Shown here: in pieces, positions 1 through 12,852 of the stretch | Layout of the letters: every line of letters starts with the position of its first letter | How positions within the stretch are numbered: position 1 is the first letter of the stretch | NCBI GenBank assembly: GCA_032622095.1 | Contig: CP136064.1 | Coordinates: 255,233,863 to 255,297,862 of the forward strand | Origin: Siphonodentalium dalli | Lineage: Eukaryota > Mollusca > Scaphopoda > Gadilida > Siphonodentaliidae | Reading direction: 5' to 3' | Length of the DNA: 64,000 nt | The notes under the pieces: generated by a model | Seen by the model: only the letters and a program-made list of their open reading frames with translations | Told to the model about the DNA's origin: nothing | Database searches by the model: none | Program-made: the position numbers and the translations under genes

Positions 1-102
1 CTCATTAGAAACAGTTACAAGGCAACTACTCGAAATTTGCAGAATAAACAAATTCTAGCTTATAACGTTGTAATTATACATCAGCAAATTGCGTCTATTG
101 TG

Positions 103-703
103 TTATTCATAGCCCAAGTTTTCTTCGGCAAAAACCAGCTAGTAAAATCGGTTGGGATAGTGCTGGTTTGTAGCCAAAGCCTGCTGCGTATACAGTTCTA
201 TGACGGGTGTATTGACCAGCTCATCTAACATTGCTAATAACTGTAATAATATCTCAAATTTGTGGTAGTATGTCTGTCTATTACATGAAATATATTATAT
301 TTGTTCCGAACTCCACAAGAGTTGCCAACTGAAAGTAGTAATTCAATCGGAAAAATAAATTATATCGCAGTGTTTACATAAATACGAACTCATTTCTTCT
401 CGCTAAATCACACTGCGAATTGAATGTGAACAACAAGAGAGTACTCACAGTACCAGGCATATTCTGAGGGTATTTAAACAGGAAATTTGGATTATAATAG
501 TATGATATATATGTACATAGTATCATATATTGATTTGTTGAACAAAATTGATTAAATGTCAGGAGAATCCCCGCCACTGAGTTTGGGTGTACACCCAGTT
601 ATAGAAATGTATACGCAGTGGGTTTCGGTTAAAAACCAGCACTATCCCAACCGGTTTCACTAGCTGGTTTTTGGCAGAAGGAAACTTGGGCTATGTTATT
701 CAT
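103..703. repeat. Foldback repeat with ~110 bp inverted arms
   Basis: Arms at about 103-211 and 590-703 are inverted copies sharing AGCCCAAGTT, AAAACCAGCTAGT and CGGTTGGGATAGTGCTGG. The same structure in copy 2 (arms about 42,620-42,728 and 44,290-44,402) is split by the Helitron. No protein is encoded. Confidence 0.6.
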
Positions 704-1426
704 TGCTCTCCCTGTACGTCACTCGCTTGAAATTTACAAAATCAAAGACTAATAGTAATAGTTTGAACATGAACACATGTGCCTATGAACTCTATTTGAT
801 GAATTTCACATTATTTGAACTTGTGTTCGGTTATGTTCAGTTGTGATGGGTAAATTGTAGGACTGGGCAGTCCTCATGAGGAAGCGGGCCGCATTTTAGA
901 TTTCCCTGACATGATGTATCGCTCCTGTATTTTTTCATAGTGGAAACCGGCGCTTTAGTGTGAATTTCTGGCCAGAATGTATTCTCACCGGAAACTCCGG
1001 CAATGGTTTTCCTGTCAACGTTCCTATCATGGACATTTAAAATATCTTTGGTTATGAGAATGAGTACAGGGATGGCAAAACAATGAAAGCTTATTGTAAA
1101 GCATGCGCCAAGCATTCTGACAGCATTCGGGGAAAAAATTACCGGTAAAGCCTTAAAGCAGTTTGAGAAAATGGCTTTATAAGGTTCCCTGTCAAAACTT
1201 CAAAAAGTTCCCAGGTTTTGTACTGGTGGAATATTATCTATACGACGTTAGCGATAGTAGAGATTCATGGCATGATCTACATTAGGACCCTAATTGACTT
1301 TGCATTCATTGTAATAAGACCCCAGGGAATAATAATTTAAGTCAACACAAACAAAGTAGAAACAATAACATGAACATTGTAAATTAAAATTTTAATATAT
1401 AATAAGGTAACAATACTGATGGGGTA

Positions 1427-1862
1427 ATTGTCACAAGGCTCCGATCACATTCGAAGCCAGCTTTTTAATTCGATCACAAATGTAGCCAGCTTTTCGATCC
1501 CATTCATAGCCAGCTTTTCTAATTCCATGCTTTATATGGCGCGAAATATGACGTCATCGCGTTCGTGATTAAAATTTCAACATCATGCTCCAAAACTTCC
1601 GTTTATCGACTTATATTGGAATATAATTCGAGCATCTAACGACATTGATCCGAAATCTCAGGTTATTAGATGAACTAATATAAAATTTACGATGTTTTTT
1701 CATTCATCAACTCAGAAAAATGTGACTAACCTAATCTTGTTCATTGAGGCTCGCATGAATATTAAAAGCTGGCTACAAATGTGATCGCCGTTGAAAAGCT
1801 GGCAACATTTGTGATCGATTTAAAAAAGCTGGCTACGAATATGACAGGAGCCTTGTGACAAT
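1427..1862. mobile_element. MITE with TIR ATTGTCACAAGGCTCC
   Basis: Ends ATTGTCACAAGGCTCC and GGAGCCTTGTGACAAT are inverted, and the inner arms repeat AGCCAGCTTTT and GATCACAAATGT. About 436 bp without coding capacity. The copy 2 equivalent starts at 46,030 and has an hAT inserted in its right end. Superfamily not assigned. Confidence 0.65.
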
Positions 1863-1868
1863 CCCTTC

Positions 1869-1992
1869 CTTTTAATAGATATCGCAACCCTATAATAAGT
1901 TTATCTAACATTTCGATGTATTCTTTTAGAACTGTTGGTCCATGATTATTAATAGCTTTGGCGAATATTGCAACTAATTCCGTCGAAGCCAT
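1869..1992 (-). other. Short open reading frame conserved in both duplicate copies
   Basis: On the minus strand the frame starts MASTELVAIFAKAIN and runs about 41 codons to RYLLKG before entering the MITE at 1,427-1,862. The partner copy (46,836-46,974) starts MASRKFTELVAIF and is otherwise identical at protein level, so copy 1 has a small indel near its start. The codon structure looks coding, but no family is recognised and no donor site is obvious where the MITE begins. It may be the first exon of an unknown gene truncated by the MITE. Confidence 0.25.
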
Positions 1993-2658
1993 AACGAGAG
2001 GTTTTAAAAGTAGCTGTCTTTATTAATACTATTAACTCAGTGCTTGCTTATGGATGTCTATACCTCCAACATGACATGTATACACGAACGCTCTATATAT
2101 AACTATAATAGTGAAATTCAGGATGTGCCTGACCTGTTCAAATGTTACCTCCATAATATCTCAACTATAAGTTACAGTCGCGCAATATTGATGCTGATAC
2201 TAATAACAAACGGAAACCAATTGTACACTATGTGAATTGTGAACTACTACTAATTTGACTTTATTTTTATTTAGCAAATCAACGGCTGATCAATATGGAC
2301 CCAAAACTCATTCAACGCTGCCACTGATCAATATTTTGGTAGAAGTAGTCATTTTGATAGATCATGCCACGAATCTCTAGAATCAGTAGAGTTCATATTC
2401 CACCAGTACAAAACCCAGGGACTTAAAGTTTTGACAGGGAACCTTATAAAGTCGAAAAAATAACGCGAGGAATGTATTTGTTAATACCTGTTGCTTAATG
2501 ATTTATTCATCGGTACGTGAAGTTCCCAGCTCGAGATTACATTATTTACGTGACATTTGAGACCCGATTCCGCGATAAATATTTATTTTATTCCCCGTCA
2601 CGAAATTCATTGTCTTATCAAATACGGAAGCAATTCTGGATTGGTCGATGGCCAAAAG

Positions 2659-2739
2659 TAGGCTTGCCACGATTATTCGACTAACCTTCAACAGGTGCGG
2701 TAGTCGACGGTTATTTACTTTCGTCGACTAATCGCCCAA

Positions 2740-2776
<37 letters not shown>

Positions 2777-3219
2777 GGGCTATGTAAGCAGTAATATGCA
2801 CACATGCCATGCCTGGAAGTAAAAGCTAAGTGTATGCAGCAAAATTTACCATCGATACAGAATGGGATTCTCAGCATTCTCTGCAAAACTAACTACTAGT
2901 ACAGTCCGTTTTCAATAAATATCTAACAATTCCACAAGCTTTCAATAGGCACCTCGATGCATGTTCGCAGGGAACAATGAATGACTGGACATGTATTATA
3001 CAAATATTTCGTCCGCGGGAATAAATAATGACAAGGAGGGAGTTTACCGGCTCTTCAACTTTGAGTTTAGGTGGCCAATGACGGGCGGGTGGATGCAATT
3101 TTGAATTTTAATATCACTTGTTTACCTGGGTGTAATATAGGACGCATATATGAACGATTAATCGACTAACCGTCAATTATAACGGTCAATTATGAAAACT
3201 CATAGTCGTGACCACCCTA
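2659..3219. mobile_element. Non-autonomous hAT-like element (copy 1)
   Basis: Flanked by GCCAAAAG (2,651-2,658) and GCCAAAAC (3,220-3,227), an 8-bp target duplication with one mismatch. Ends TAGGCTTGCCACGAT and GTCGTGACCACCCTA are inverted, with inner inverted ATTAATCGACTAACC-type arms. It contains the 36-G run. The same insertion in copy 2 is 48,287-50,187, so it predates the duplication. Confidence 0.75.
2740..2775. repeat. G36 homopolymer
   Basis: An uninterrupted run of 36 G. The matching site in copy 2 (about 48,376-48,405) is interrupted by A. It could form quadruplex DNA and is prone to length error in sequencing. Confidence 0.85.
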
Positions 3220-6200
3220 GCCAAAACTGAAAGTATAACTTCCCTCAACCGAACCGGTCACAAAACTGGTGAAGCTTCACATGCGTAACACTCACGCTGG
3301 ATTAATACTCTATATATACATGTATCTACTGTATATTGCCATTGATTTGGAATAAAACATTGTTTCGTAGATAAATCATTTGTATCGGTCTCCTTTGTAA
3401 AGAAACTTGTATCCTACGGTCCGCGGTGTCGCCGATAAAAGACAACCGTCGCATTGGATTGTGTATTAATCCAACGTGAGTGTTACACAGGGGGAGCTTG
3501 ACCCAGAATTGCTTCCGCGTTTGGTCACTTTAGACAATGAATTTCGTGACAATAAAATAAATATTTATCATGCAATCGGGTCTCAAAAGTCACGTAAATA
3601 ATGTAATCTAGAGACAGTAACTTCACGTACCGATGAATGAATCATCAAGCAACAGTTATTAACAAAGAAATACATTCCTAGGCGTTATTTTATCGTCTTT
3701 ATAAGGTTCTGTCAAAACTTTAAAAAAGTACCCGGGTATTGTACTGGTGGACTATTATGATCTCTACAGGCGTCAGCAGGAGTAGACAGGTCTGGCAAAT
3801 GTGAGAATACAGCTACAATAGCTGTATTCAGCTAACCTAGCTGTATATTATACTCTCAAATCGGCTGTTTTTCGATAATAAACTAGAAGCGCTAATTTGC
3901 GCATCAAAATTAGGCTACCCTATTCTCCGGCCACCCTCAACCAAATCAAAATCGTCGCTTGTGTTCTGACAAAGTGTTGCCTTTTGTCGGCACGGCGATG
4001 GTGATTATGTGTGAAAACTTACTACGGCGGTCGATGTCGGTCATACCGGTTAATAACTCTCTTATGCAATGCGGAATACCTTGAAAAATACATTAAATAC
4101 AATATTTATCACCGAAGATGGAACATCTTAATCATTCCCGGAAGTATCAATATGATGCTGCTAAAACGCAGTTTGGTTGGTGCGTTAAAACAGGTAAAAA
4201 GGGGAACATCTCTAGCCAGAGTTTAACCGAGCGAGTTCCACTCACTGCTTGAGCTGATTCTCTCCAAAAATACGGAAACGCATACTTGTATGTCGAATCG
4301 CGAAAATACAAATACCAATGTTATGTTTTAAGTAAGTTTTCACACATTATATATTTTCCCGCCAAAACAGATTGAATAGTTCTTACTCGCTAACGACCAG
4401 GACTTCATGTTTGAAATACTTCAGAAATTATATATTAAAGTCGCATTTTCATTTCAGTTGTCCCTACTCTAGTGATCCGAATAATAGTAGGGGTCGGAAT
4501 AATAGTAGGGGGTGGAAAATTTGCCAAATTTTAATAATAGTAGGGGTCGGAATAATAGTAGGGGGTGGAAATGTCAATGAAAAAGGAGATCATTGAAGAA
4601 CACTGATTTAATTATCAAACAAAAACTTATAATAAACACTCCTCGACCCAGCACGGACAACGTCTGGTTCTTGCAGAACCTTTTCAATGTCATTGATTTG
4701 AACGGAGAACACAGCGTCAACACTTTTATACGAATTTTCAGTTCCAGCACAAGGCTCGAAAAATCTAACACTCAGGGGATCCTGAGCGGGTAACACATGC
4801 GGGAAGGGTATGGTATCGCTTTCTTATCAGAACATAACACCCAGTTTTATAAGTTTCGTCTGTAGTACTACTGGTAGTATGTTGGTTTGTATAAACGTGG
4901 TGATCTTGACATTGACAACTCGCGTGACCCGTACACCACAAGTTATTTGACGGAGGTACGCGGAAGGTTTACTTTCATGCTATTAATTTTCTTTGGTCGG
5001 AATCGGTCCACCAACTACTCAATTGTGTTCTAATTAAAGAAACTTTCAAACGTGAGCCCCAGACGTTGATTAACTTCTTAGTTAATAACGCGTCAATTGT
5101 AAAAAAAAACACAGACATAACGCGTTGTCACCTTTCTTCGCCTCACTGAACGATAAACAATACCCGCAGAGGGGGGTCTGTCTATTGCAATAGGGTCGCA
5201 CGAATTGCAAAATAGCGACACGTGCGAGGATGGAGTTACTTCCCATGGATCAAATCATTGATTATATTGCGATGCCAGACGGTTGCGCGAATTCTTTGAA
5301 CGTATTCCGTTTCATGCATGCCATTTGATTAAAAACTACGAATAATGCGATCATTCATGGAGTATGGGTGATCAAAATTAAATAATCGTAGGGGCTTGAA
5401 TAAGAATCGTAGGGGGTGGATTTTTTCTCCAAAATTAACAATCGTACGGGTACGGTTATTCGGATCACTAGAGTATGTTGTGCCATACATGTACATTTGC
5501 AATATGCCGCACAATATCTGTATATACAGTTATGAATAGTTACCAGTATCGCTCACAAACCGCTAGTGGTATGTAATTCTAAATGCTTGATATAGCCTAG
5601 GTACACCATTCTAACGCCCCCTACCGGTTTAGCATCGGGAAGAAGTAAACGAGTGTTTGGGATGAATTTGATCTTTATTTTATAAGTTAGTTAATGAATG
5701 CATTTGCAGAAAATAGTCCCCAGAATATTTACTGACATCGACCACCGTAGTAAGTTTTCACACAAAATCAGAATTGCCGTGTCGACAAAACGTCAAAAGG
5801 CAACACTTTGTCAGAACACAAGCGACGATTTTGATTTGGTCGAGGGTGACCGGAGAATATGGTAGCCTAATTTTGATGCGCAAATTAGCGCTTCTAGTTT
5901 ATTATCGAAAAACAGCCGGTTTGAGAGTATAATATATAGCTGAATACAGCTGAGCTAGGTTAGCTGAATCACAGTCCTAGGAATCACTGTCCATGTAATA
6001 TTAAATTTGATTAAAATATAACAAATAGATCTAGATATATTACCTCTACTATATAGATATAAGCTACAGTTAGGCAACTTCAGATTTTGTTATTATGTAA
6101 ATCATCACCTCATTGGCTGCAGACCACCCCCTGTGCTCTATCACTAAAACGAACAATTCGATTTTTCGTTCGAAAAAAATGCATTTATCTCCCCACATTT

Positions 6201-7037
6201 GACATGTGACAATTAAGTTAATTGTTCTTAATGTGCTCGTCGGGTCATATCAACTGTACCTTGTCTGAGTTGTACATAAATCGTAATTTTCCATCCAATA
6301 TTCACATTGAATAACTGTCGGCTAAATTATCAAGTGACGTAATTCTGCAAAATTGTTTAAAACGGGAAGTTATCAATCCAGTTCCCTATTACACATTACT
6401 TTTGCAGCCAAACCCAGCACGAGTTATCTCCCATTGCCATTCTTGAGATGCGGAGTTAACTGGGAGCTTGGAATATAAAATTTGCTTTCACATCTCAAGA
6501 TATCAACCACCCCCAGGCGGTGCGTATAAAAGCCGAACACAACCGAACACAACCGAACATAACCGAACACAAGTCCAAATAATGGGAAATATAACGAATA
6601 AAGTTCATAGGCGTGTGTATTCATGTTCACACTATTAATATACGAAGTTTGGTGGAGTTCGGGCCAATAATAAGTGTTTTATTCGATATTTTGTAAAACG
6701 CGTTCAGTGTTCTGCATAGAAAAGCCGAACACAAGCTTCTCTCGTGTATTAGTCTATAACGGCTGTCTAGCTAGGTGATAATTAATATCAGATATATGGT
6801 CACTAAGCCGAAAGGCTTTAATTGTTGTTGGTGGCGGTCTCTCACCTATTGTAGTTCAGTGTTTTGACATTGCAATCAGTATTTGATGGCGCCTACTATT
6901 ATAGAAACAACATGCTTTTGGTGGGCCCCGCCATGAAAGACAACGTACGATTGTAAAAACAATATTTGAGTGACAAGAAAGTGAGTTCATGGTGCAATAT
7001 CCGAGAAGTTCTATATAAGAATGTGGTATGATATTAT

Positions 7038-7304
7038 TTGGCAAATCACAATCTCAGCAGTATTTGGCATTCTGATCACAGGTCTGAAAATTCTACAATG
7101 CCTAATTCCAAATTGATTTACCCATGTGGTGTTTGTTCCCAGGAATGTCACGAGATACGCAGCATCGGCTGCGATATGTGTGACCGATGGTTTCATGTAG
7201 AGTGCCAGCAATTGAAAATCAATGACTTTTTACTAAGTCATCGCTTGGTGACCAATTTAATTTATGCCAGAATCTTCGGCAAATTTCGACTGACGGACGT
7301 TTGA
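7038..7304 (+). pseudogene. PHD-finger remnant of a transposon protein
   Basis: The 88-residue frame contains PCGVCSQEC, then GCDMCDRWFHVEC: the C-x2-C, C-x2-C and H-x2-C core of a PHD zinc finger with its conserved aromatic residues. The last C-x2-C pair is lost where the frame decays. PHD fingers of this form are common in invertebrate transposon ORFs. A second open piece (7,301-7,732) follows, overlapping by a few bases in another frame, rich in Lys, Arg and Pro, without a recognised domain. Both lie inside the 3.2 kb element at 5,970-9,211, so this is most likely that element's decayed coding part. Confidence 0.5.
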
Positions 7305-8010
7305 CGATACCGAAAACCGCGACTATTGCCAAGAAGCCATGTCAGACTAAAAGAGTAAAGGCATGCAAAACTAGATCAATCAACCCTAGCAAGCGTCAAA
7401 AGGTATCTTGGCGCAAAATAATTATTCCTGCATATCAGACTTTTAAAAAGATACAATACGAAACGCTCTTTATTCGTATTCAGACAATTCATTTCAATTC
7501 AATCGGTATTCGATGCATGTGTTTCTACGATAAGTTGAACACTGGCTTTATATCGGCTTCCACCATACAGCATGATATATACACAAAAGTTAGGCACGCA
7601 TCAGAGCCATTTCCATCCACTGACTTCAAGGAGAACAAACTCTGCCCAAATCCGTTCCGCCGAGGACAGAATTTTCATATAAGTATATTGTATAGTATAT
7701 TGTATAGTACTTTGAACATATACTATGATTGACATCAATTCCACCAGAATTCCCTGCACCATCACCAAGAGATGTTATGTCGCCAACAAGAACACTATTA
7801 TATATAATTTTACAATGTTTACTTATGATTGCAATAAACTATTTGTTTTGTGGTTAGTATTATGTTCTCCGAACCATTTCCGCATGAGTATCTTAACTCG
7901 ACAACCGATTTACTACTTCTTAGAAGTCCGGGGCGTGCTGATATGTTCGCATTTGTCCAGTATGATCCATCTAAACTACCACATTGTACGAAATGACTTG
8001 TAATAATAAC

Positions 8011-8034
8011 GGGGGGGGGGGGGGGGGGGGGGGG
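8011..8034. repeat. G24 homopolymer
   Basis: An uninterrupted run of 24 G within the inner transposon, about 280 bp after the last PHD-related open frame. Confidence 0.85.
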
Positions 8035-9959
8035 TAACATTTTAGTGAGAATGCAGACGAAAATGGACAACAAAACACGTTTTTTCTCGCGAATTAAACC
8101 TGCCAAATCCCTTCTGGCAGATATTAATTATCACCTATCAGCGGATAATCTAATCCATGAGACAGAAGTTTGTGTTTGTGTTCGGCTTTTCTATGCCAAA
8201 CACAAACGCGTTATACAAAACACCCAACAAAACACTCATTATTGAACCAAACTCCACCAAACTTCGTATAGTAATAGTATGAACGTGAATACATATGCCT
8301 ATGAACTTTACAAGGTGGTCTTATATTTAGTAGACTGTATATAGAGTTATATATCTAAAATGCCAGCTAACGCCACATCTATGCATATCTATGTGTTAAT
8401 TAATTACCGGTGACTGAGTGTCGAACATAAACTTGTGTTCGGCTTTTCTATGCCGAACACTAAACGCGTTTTACAAAATATCGAATAAACACTTATTATT
8501 GGCCCGAACTCCACCAAACTTCGTATAGTAATAGTGTGAACATGAATACACATGCCTATGAACTTTATTCGTGAAATTTCCCATTATTTGGACTTGTGTT
8601 CGGTTATGTTCGGTTGTGTTCGGCTTTTATGAGCTCCCCCCCCCAGGGCCCTACTTGAAAATATATAGATATATTAGTTTGAGATGGTCATTTCTACATT
8701 TCTCTAGTAATGAGAATGAGTTAAAATGTGTACTTAGTAGTGTACAACAGAGCCAGTTTTAACACACCCGACGTCTGTTTACTCACATCCGTAATCCCTT
8801 TTATTCGGATTATCACCGGTTGGCTATACGCGAACGAACTATTTACAAATTGGGTGGTTTTCTCAGAAATGATTAGGAATCCCCGAGAGTTGGACTTGAA
8901 TGAATATTCGAGGAACTAACAGACATTTTTCTGGTAAGTGGGTAAAGATAGAAACAATCTGAATACACCAGCGTTTCAAGAAAAAAATACGGAATATGAT
9001 GATATAAACTCAGAAAGCGAGAATGTTTGTGTGGCATAAAAATTTGTACTCTTGTAATTTCGTTCAAATCATCTACCAATGAAAATGCAGAACACAAAAT
9101 TTTTACTTGCCAAACTGGTATATATATTAATATAATAACTAACTATAATATATTGATTTAATATTATTAAATAATATTTTATTCAACTAACAGTGATTCC
9201 TAGGGACTGTGGCTGAATACAGCTATTGTAGCTGTATTCTCACATTTGCCAGACCTGGTACTGGTACTAGTAGAGATTCGTGGCATGATCTACCATTTTG
9301 ACAACTCTGTAACATGTGCCATGTCCTTAAAAATAAATATACACTGTTCCCTTTGATACTAACTGTTCAACAATTTTATCACAACCCTTCAATAATTGCT
9401 ATAAGTCAAGTTTGTGTAAGAAATTCTTAAAATGGTTTCAGGCCACGATGTTTTGACCGGAAGTATGATCAGGGTATGTTCGATTGTACCATAGATTACG
9501 CTCAGGTACAATCGGTCGGGAAGATTCGACCCAGGGCAGATTCGGCAGGGAAGATTCGGCCCATGGTTTGGACCGAATCTTCTCACCAAAAAAATGTTTT
9601 TATCAGTAGTATATTTATATATTTTTCTTTTGTATGTTATTTTATTATTATAATAAAGCATTTGAAATGTTGATTAAAGTGTATACAAGGGATTCATTGT
9701 TCTAGTTTATATTATATATCTTGATCTTATGATTTGATTTAATATTCTTACCTGTGAGAAAGTTGATAATAAAGTTGTACATATATCGGTAAGTTTCGAT
9801 ATAGACAGGTACATGTATCTACCTTGGATAGTTTATACCATCCCCATTGTCATCAAAAGACCGATCCCAAGTAATGGGCAATTAGCATAAAAGGCCGCCC
9901 AATGGTAGGCCTATCTGGAGAAGTCGGCCCCGCGCGAAGTCGACCAATTAACACCCACG

Positions 9960-10600
9960 CTACCAAACTCCAGGCATAGGTTATTTCCCATCGCTCCGCT
10001 GAGACACCACTGCCATAAGGACATTAATTGGTCAGGAATTCTTACGTGTTTTTATTCTTTTAAAACAAATTTGGTGGTCAAGACAAGATCATAGGTGACT
10101 AAATACAGTTTCGCGGCGATATGTAAAAATAGATTTATCGTCTGCAAAGTACCATCCTTATGGCAGTGCTATATTGCAGTGATAACGTAGCCCGATCGAA
10201 AGAGCCCTGGACCGAAAAGTCCAAGGCCGAAAGAACCCTGGACCGAATCGACCCGCTCCCTGTCAAACTCCATACAGCGCCCTCTACGCTATCGCTGCGA
10301 TATATCACTGGCACAATGAGTGTACTTTGCAGACGATAAATCTATTTTTACATATCGTTGCGGAACTGTATTTACTACTATTTAGTCACCTAGGCTATTA
10401 TCTTGTTTTGACCACCCAATTGTTTTTAAGTTTGCAATAATGGTAATTCTTCCGGTATTGATAAGAACAATATGAACTGAGCCAGACATAGACAATTTTA
10501 ATCCTAAAACATAAGAACTAAAAACACGTAAGAATTCCTTATCAATTAATGTCATTGTGGCAGTGCATGTGGTATCTCAGCGGAGCCATGAGTGATATCT
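9960..10600. repeat. Foldback repeat at the end of duplication copy 1
   Basis: Arms at about 9,960-10,180 and 10,330-10,600 are inverted (CTTACGTGTTTTT, GACTAAATACAGTT, ATAGATTTATCGTCTGCAAAG and their complements). The duplication ends inside the left arm at 10,106. Confidence 0.55.
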
Positions 10601-12784
10601 CTGTCTTGAGTTTGGGGCGCTGTATGGAGTTTGCCACGCGGCCTAATTACCCGAATTGAATGGGGACCGAATCGTCCCGGTCGAAACTTCCCTGGCCAAT
10701 ATCTCAAGCCGTTCTGGATTTCGTATAAAGAACGTTCTTTTATTATTCGACCCAGAGTCAACTTTTTAACCGGAATTGCAACCCTTAATATTTTTCGGTG
10801 GTTTATAACAGATGTACATGCGCAAATAATGAAAAAAGTCCGAGCCCGATATCGCAAGCCGTTTAAGAGGAGATACGTAAACAATAATAAAACAGATGAA
10901 GAGCGTTGTTTCTTAAGCTCAAGGTCATACAAAATTCTATATTAGTGCATCGACTGCATATGTTTAATGGCTATGCAGGTACGCAAAAGTCCCAACTCAA
11001 TATCTCAAGCCGTTCTGTATTTCGTATAAAGAGCGTTCTTTTATTATTCGACCCAGAGTCAACTTTTTAACCGGAAGAGCTACCCCAATCATCTTTCGGT
11101 GGCTAATAACACATGTACATGCGCAAATAATGAAAAAAGTCCGAACCCGATATATCAAGCCGTTTAGGAGGAGATACGTTAACAACAATAAAACAGATAA
11201 AGAGCGTTGTTTCCAAAAGTCAAGGTCAGAAGAAATTTCGTATTTGTGCATCGACTGCGTCTGCTCAATGGCCGCGCCGTTTCGATGATATAAGAAAATA
11301 AACATCGATTTTGCAGTTTTGAAATTCATTCTAGGGGTCCGAAAACCCCATAAAAATCAGGTTTTAAGCATCCATAACTCGAGAAGTTTAAGTCCGATTT
11401 TAAAAATTTGAGTGGAATAGTGGTCAGCGACAACTAAAGATTATGTCTACCAAATTTCATTAAAATCTGCGCCAAAATAGTTTTGAGATACATACCCACA
11501 CGCCCGTTCTCCCGAACCGGAAGTGAATTCCGTTAACTAAATATATCGTTCGAGAGCGCAGAATTTGCTGCACATCATGCAAAAAGTCCCAACTCAATAT
11601 CTCAAGCCGTTCTGGATCCCCTATAAAGAGCGTTGTTTTATCCTTCGACAAGTAGCGAACTTTTAAACCGGAAGTGCGGACCATATCATTTTTCGGCGTT
11701 TCATGACACACATACATGCGCAAATAATGAAAAAAGTCCGAACCCGATATCTCGAGCCGTTTAGGAGGAGATCTCTTCACAACAATAAAACCGATAAAGA
11801 GCGTTGTATCCAAAGGTCAAGGTCAGTCGAAGTTCCCTATTAGTTCATCGACTGCAAATGCGCAATGGCTAAGAAGGTTCCGAATTTCAAATCAATCGGC
11901 CAAGCCGTTTCGGCGATATAAGAAATCAAACCTCGATTTTGCAAGTCATTTTAGTTGCGCGAAGACCCCCCAAAAATCAACAAAATATCGATAACTCTGA
12001 AGGTCAAGGTCGGAAATAAATCAGGTTTTTAAACAGCCATAACTCTCGAAGTTTATGTCCGATTTTAAAAATTCGAGTTGCATAGCAATCAGTGGCATCT
12101 ACTGATGACGTCTACCAAATGTCATCAAAATATGCGCTAAAATAGTTTTGAGATACATACCCACACGCCCGCTCTCCCGAACCGGAAGTGATATCCGTTA
12201 ACTATATATATCGTTCGATAGCGCAGAGTTTGCTGCACATAATGCAAAAATTCCCAACTCAATATCTCAAGCCATTCTGGATTCCCTATAAAGAGCGTTG
12301 TTTTGTCCTTCGACCAGTAGCGAACTTTTAAACCGGAAGTGCGAACCCTATAATTTTTCGGCGGTTCATAACACACATACATGCGCAAATAACGAAAAAA
12401 GTCCGAAATAGATATCTCAAGCCGTTTCGGAGGAGATATGTGCACAACAATAAAACAGATAGAGAGCGTTGTTTCCAAAGTTCAAGGTCACACGAAATTC
12501 CCTATTTGTGCATCGTCTTTGTATACTCAATGGCTATACAAGTACCAAATTTCAAATCAATCGGTCAAGCTGTTTCGACGATATAAGAATTCAAACCTCA
12601 ATTTCGCAAGTTACTTTTGTGTCGCGAAAAACCCCCAAAAATCAACAAATGGCGATAACTCCGAAGGTCAAGGTCGGACGAAATTCTCAATGGGCCATTT
12701 TCAGAGAACTTCCAAAGTTATATACTAAAGCCGAAAACAGTAGGCGAATCGGTCCAGCCGTTCCGGAGATTAAGGCATGTTATT

Positions 12785-12826
12785 GGAATAAGAAGAATAA
12801 GAAGAAGAAGAAGAAGAAGAAAAACA
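12785..12826 (+). repeat. GAA-rich simple repeat
   Basis: AAGAAGAAGAAG-type microsatellite just 5' of the hairpin terminus. A related AAGAAGAAAAATAATAA tract precedes the terminus at 57,640. Confidence 0.7.
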
Positions 12827-12852
12827 ACAATAAAAGCCAGAAGAATTACAAT

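Larger units (their letters stand above)
2349..3786. repeat. Long inverted-repeat element (~250-300 bp arms)
   Basis: The left arm (about 2,349-2,650) and right arm (about 3,520-3,786, finishing at about 9,270-9,305 beyond the 3,787-9,257 insertion) are inverted copies. Shared words include CTTTATAAGGTTC, GTACTGGTGGA and TGAAGTTCCCAGCTCG-like stretches. A related third arm lies at about 1,165-1,290. The copy 2 counterpart spans about 47,970-51,870. No coding capacity. Confidence 0.55.
5970..9211. mobile_element. Inner DNA transposon with TIR CACAGTCCTAGGAATCACTG
   Basis: Inverted ends CACAGTCCTAGGAATCACTG and CAGTGATTCCTAGGGACTGTG (one extra base) are flanked by GCTGAAT at 5,963-5,969 and 9,212-9,218, a 7-bp target duplication inside the outer element. 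It holds the PHD-finger remnant and inverted/direct GTGTTCGGTTATGTTCGG blocks (6,515-6,745 against 8,175-8,310 and 8,435-8,640). Superfamily not assigned. Confidence 0.7.
3787..9257. mobile_element. Foldback element with perfect 46-bp terminal inverted repeats, nested
   Basis: The termini 3,787-3,832 and 9,212-9,257 are perfect 46-bp inverted copies beginning CAGGTCTGGCAAATG. Each arm itself folds through GAATACAGCTA-CAA-TAGCTGTATTC. AGTAGA stands at 3,781-3,786 and again at 9,269-9,274. Copy 2 has the uninterrupted site (AGCAGGAGTAGATTCG near 51,825). Removing the inner 5,970-9,211 element leaves a ~2.2 kb foldback with ~200 bp arms (3,787-4,040 and 5,740-5,969) and further inner inverted arms near 4,470-4,570 and 5,370-5,475. 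Confidence 0.8.
1..10106. repeat. Segmental duplication, copy 1
   Basis: Nearly identical sequence recurs at 42,518-54,467 in the same orientation. The match opens at base 1 (so it may extend outside the window) and ends at ...GACTAAATACAGTT. Copy 1 lacks most of the copy 2 insertions and so shows empty target sites for them. It carries its own insertion at 3,787-9,257. Confidence 0.9.

Noticed and set aside
4608-4781. Minus-strand exon-like frame DPLSVRFFEP... with a CTCAG acceptor-like site
   Set aside because: The acceptor has a poor pyrimidine tract, no donor follows, no family is recognised, and it lies inside the foldback element.
11460-11813. Recurrent minus-strand open frames METTLFICFIVV... 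in arrays A1 and A2 (also 12,137-12,478; 15,528-15,905; 54,571-54,924; 56,941-57,282)
   Set aside because: They coincide with the repeat unit, break or shift in other units, lack any domain, and flanking non-coding phrases are equally conserved. Treated as by-products of the repeat.
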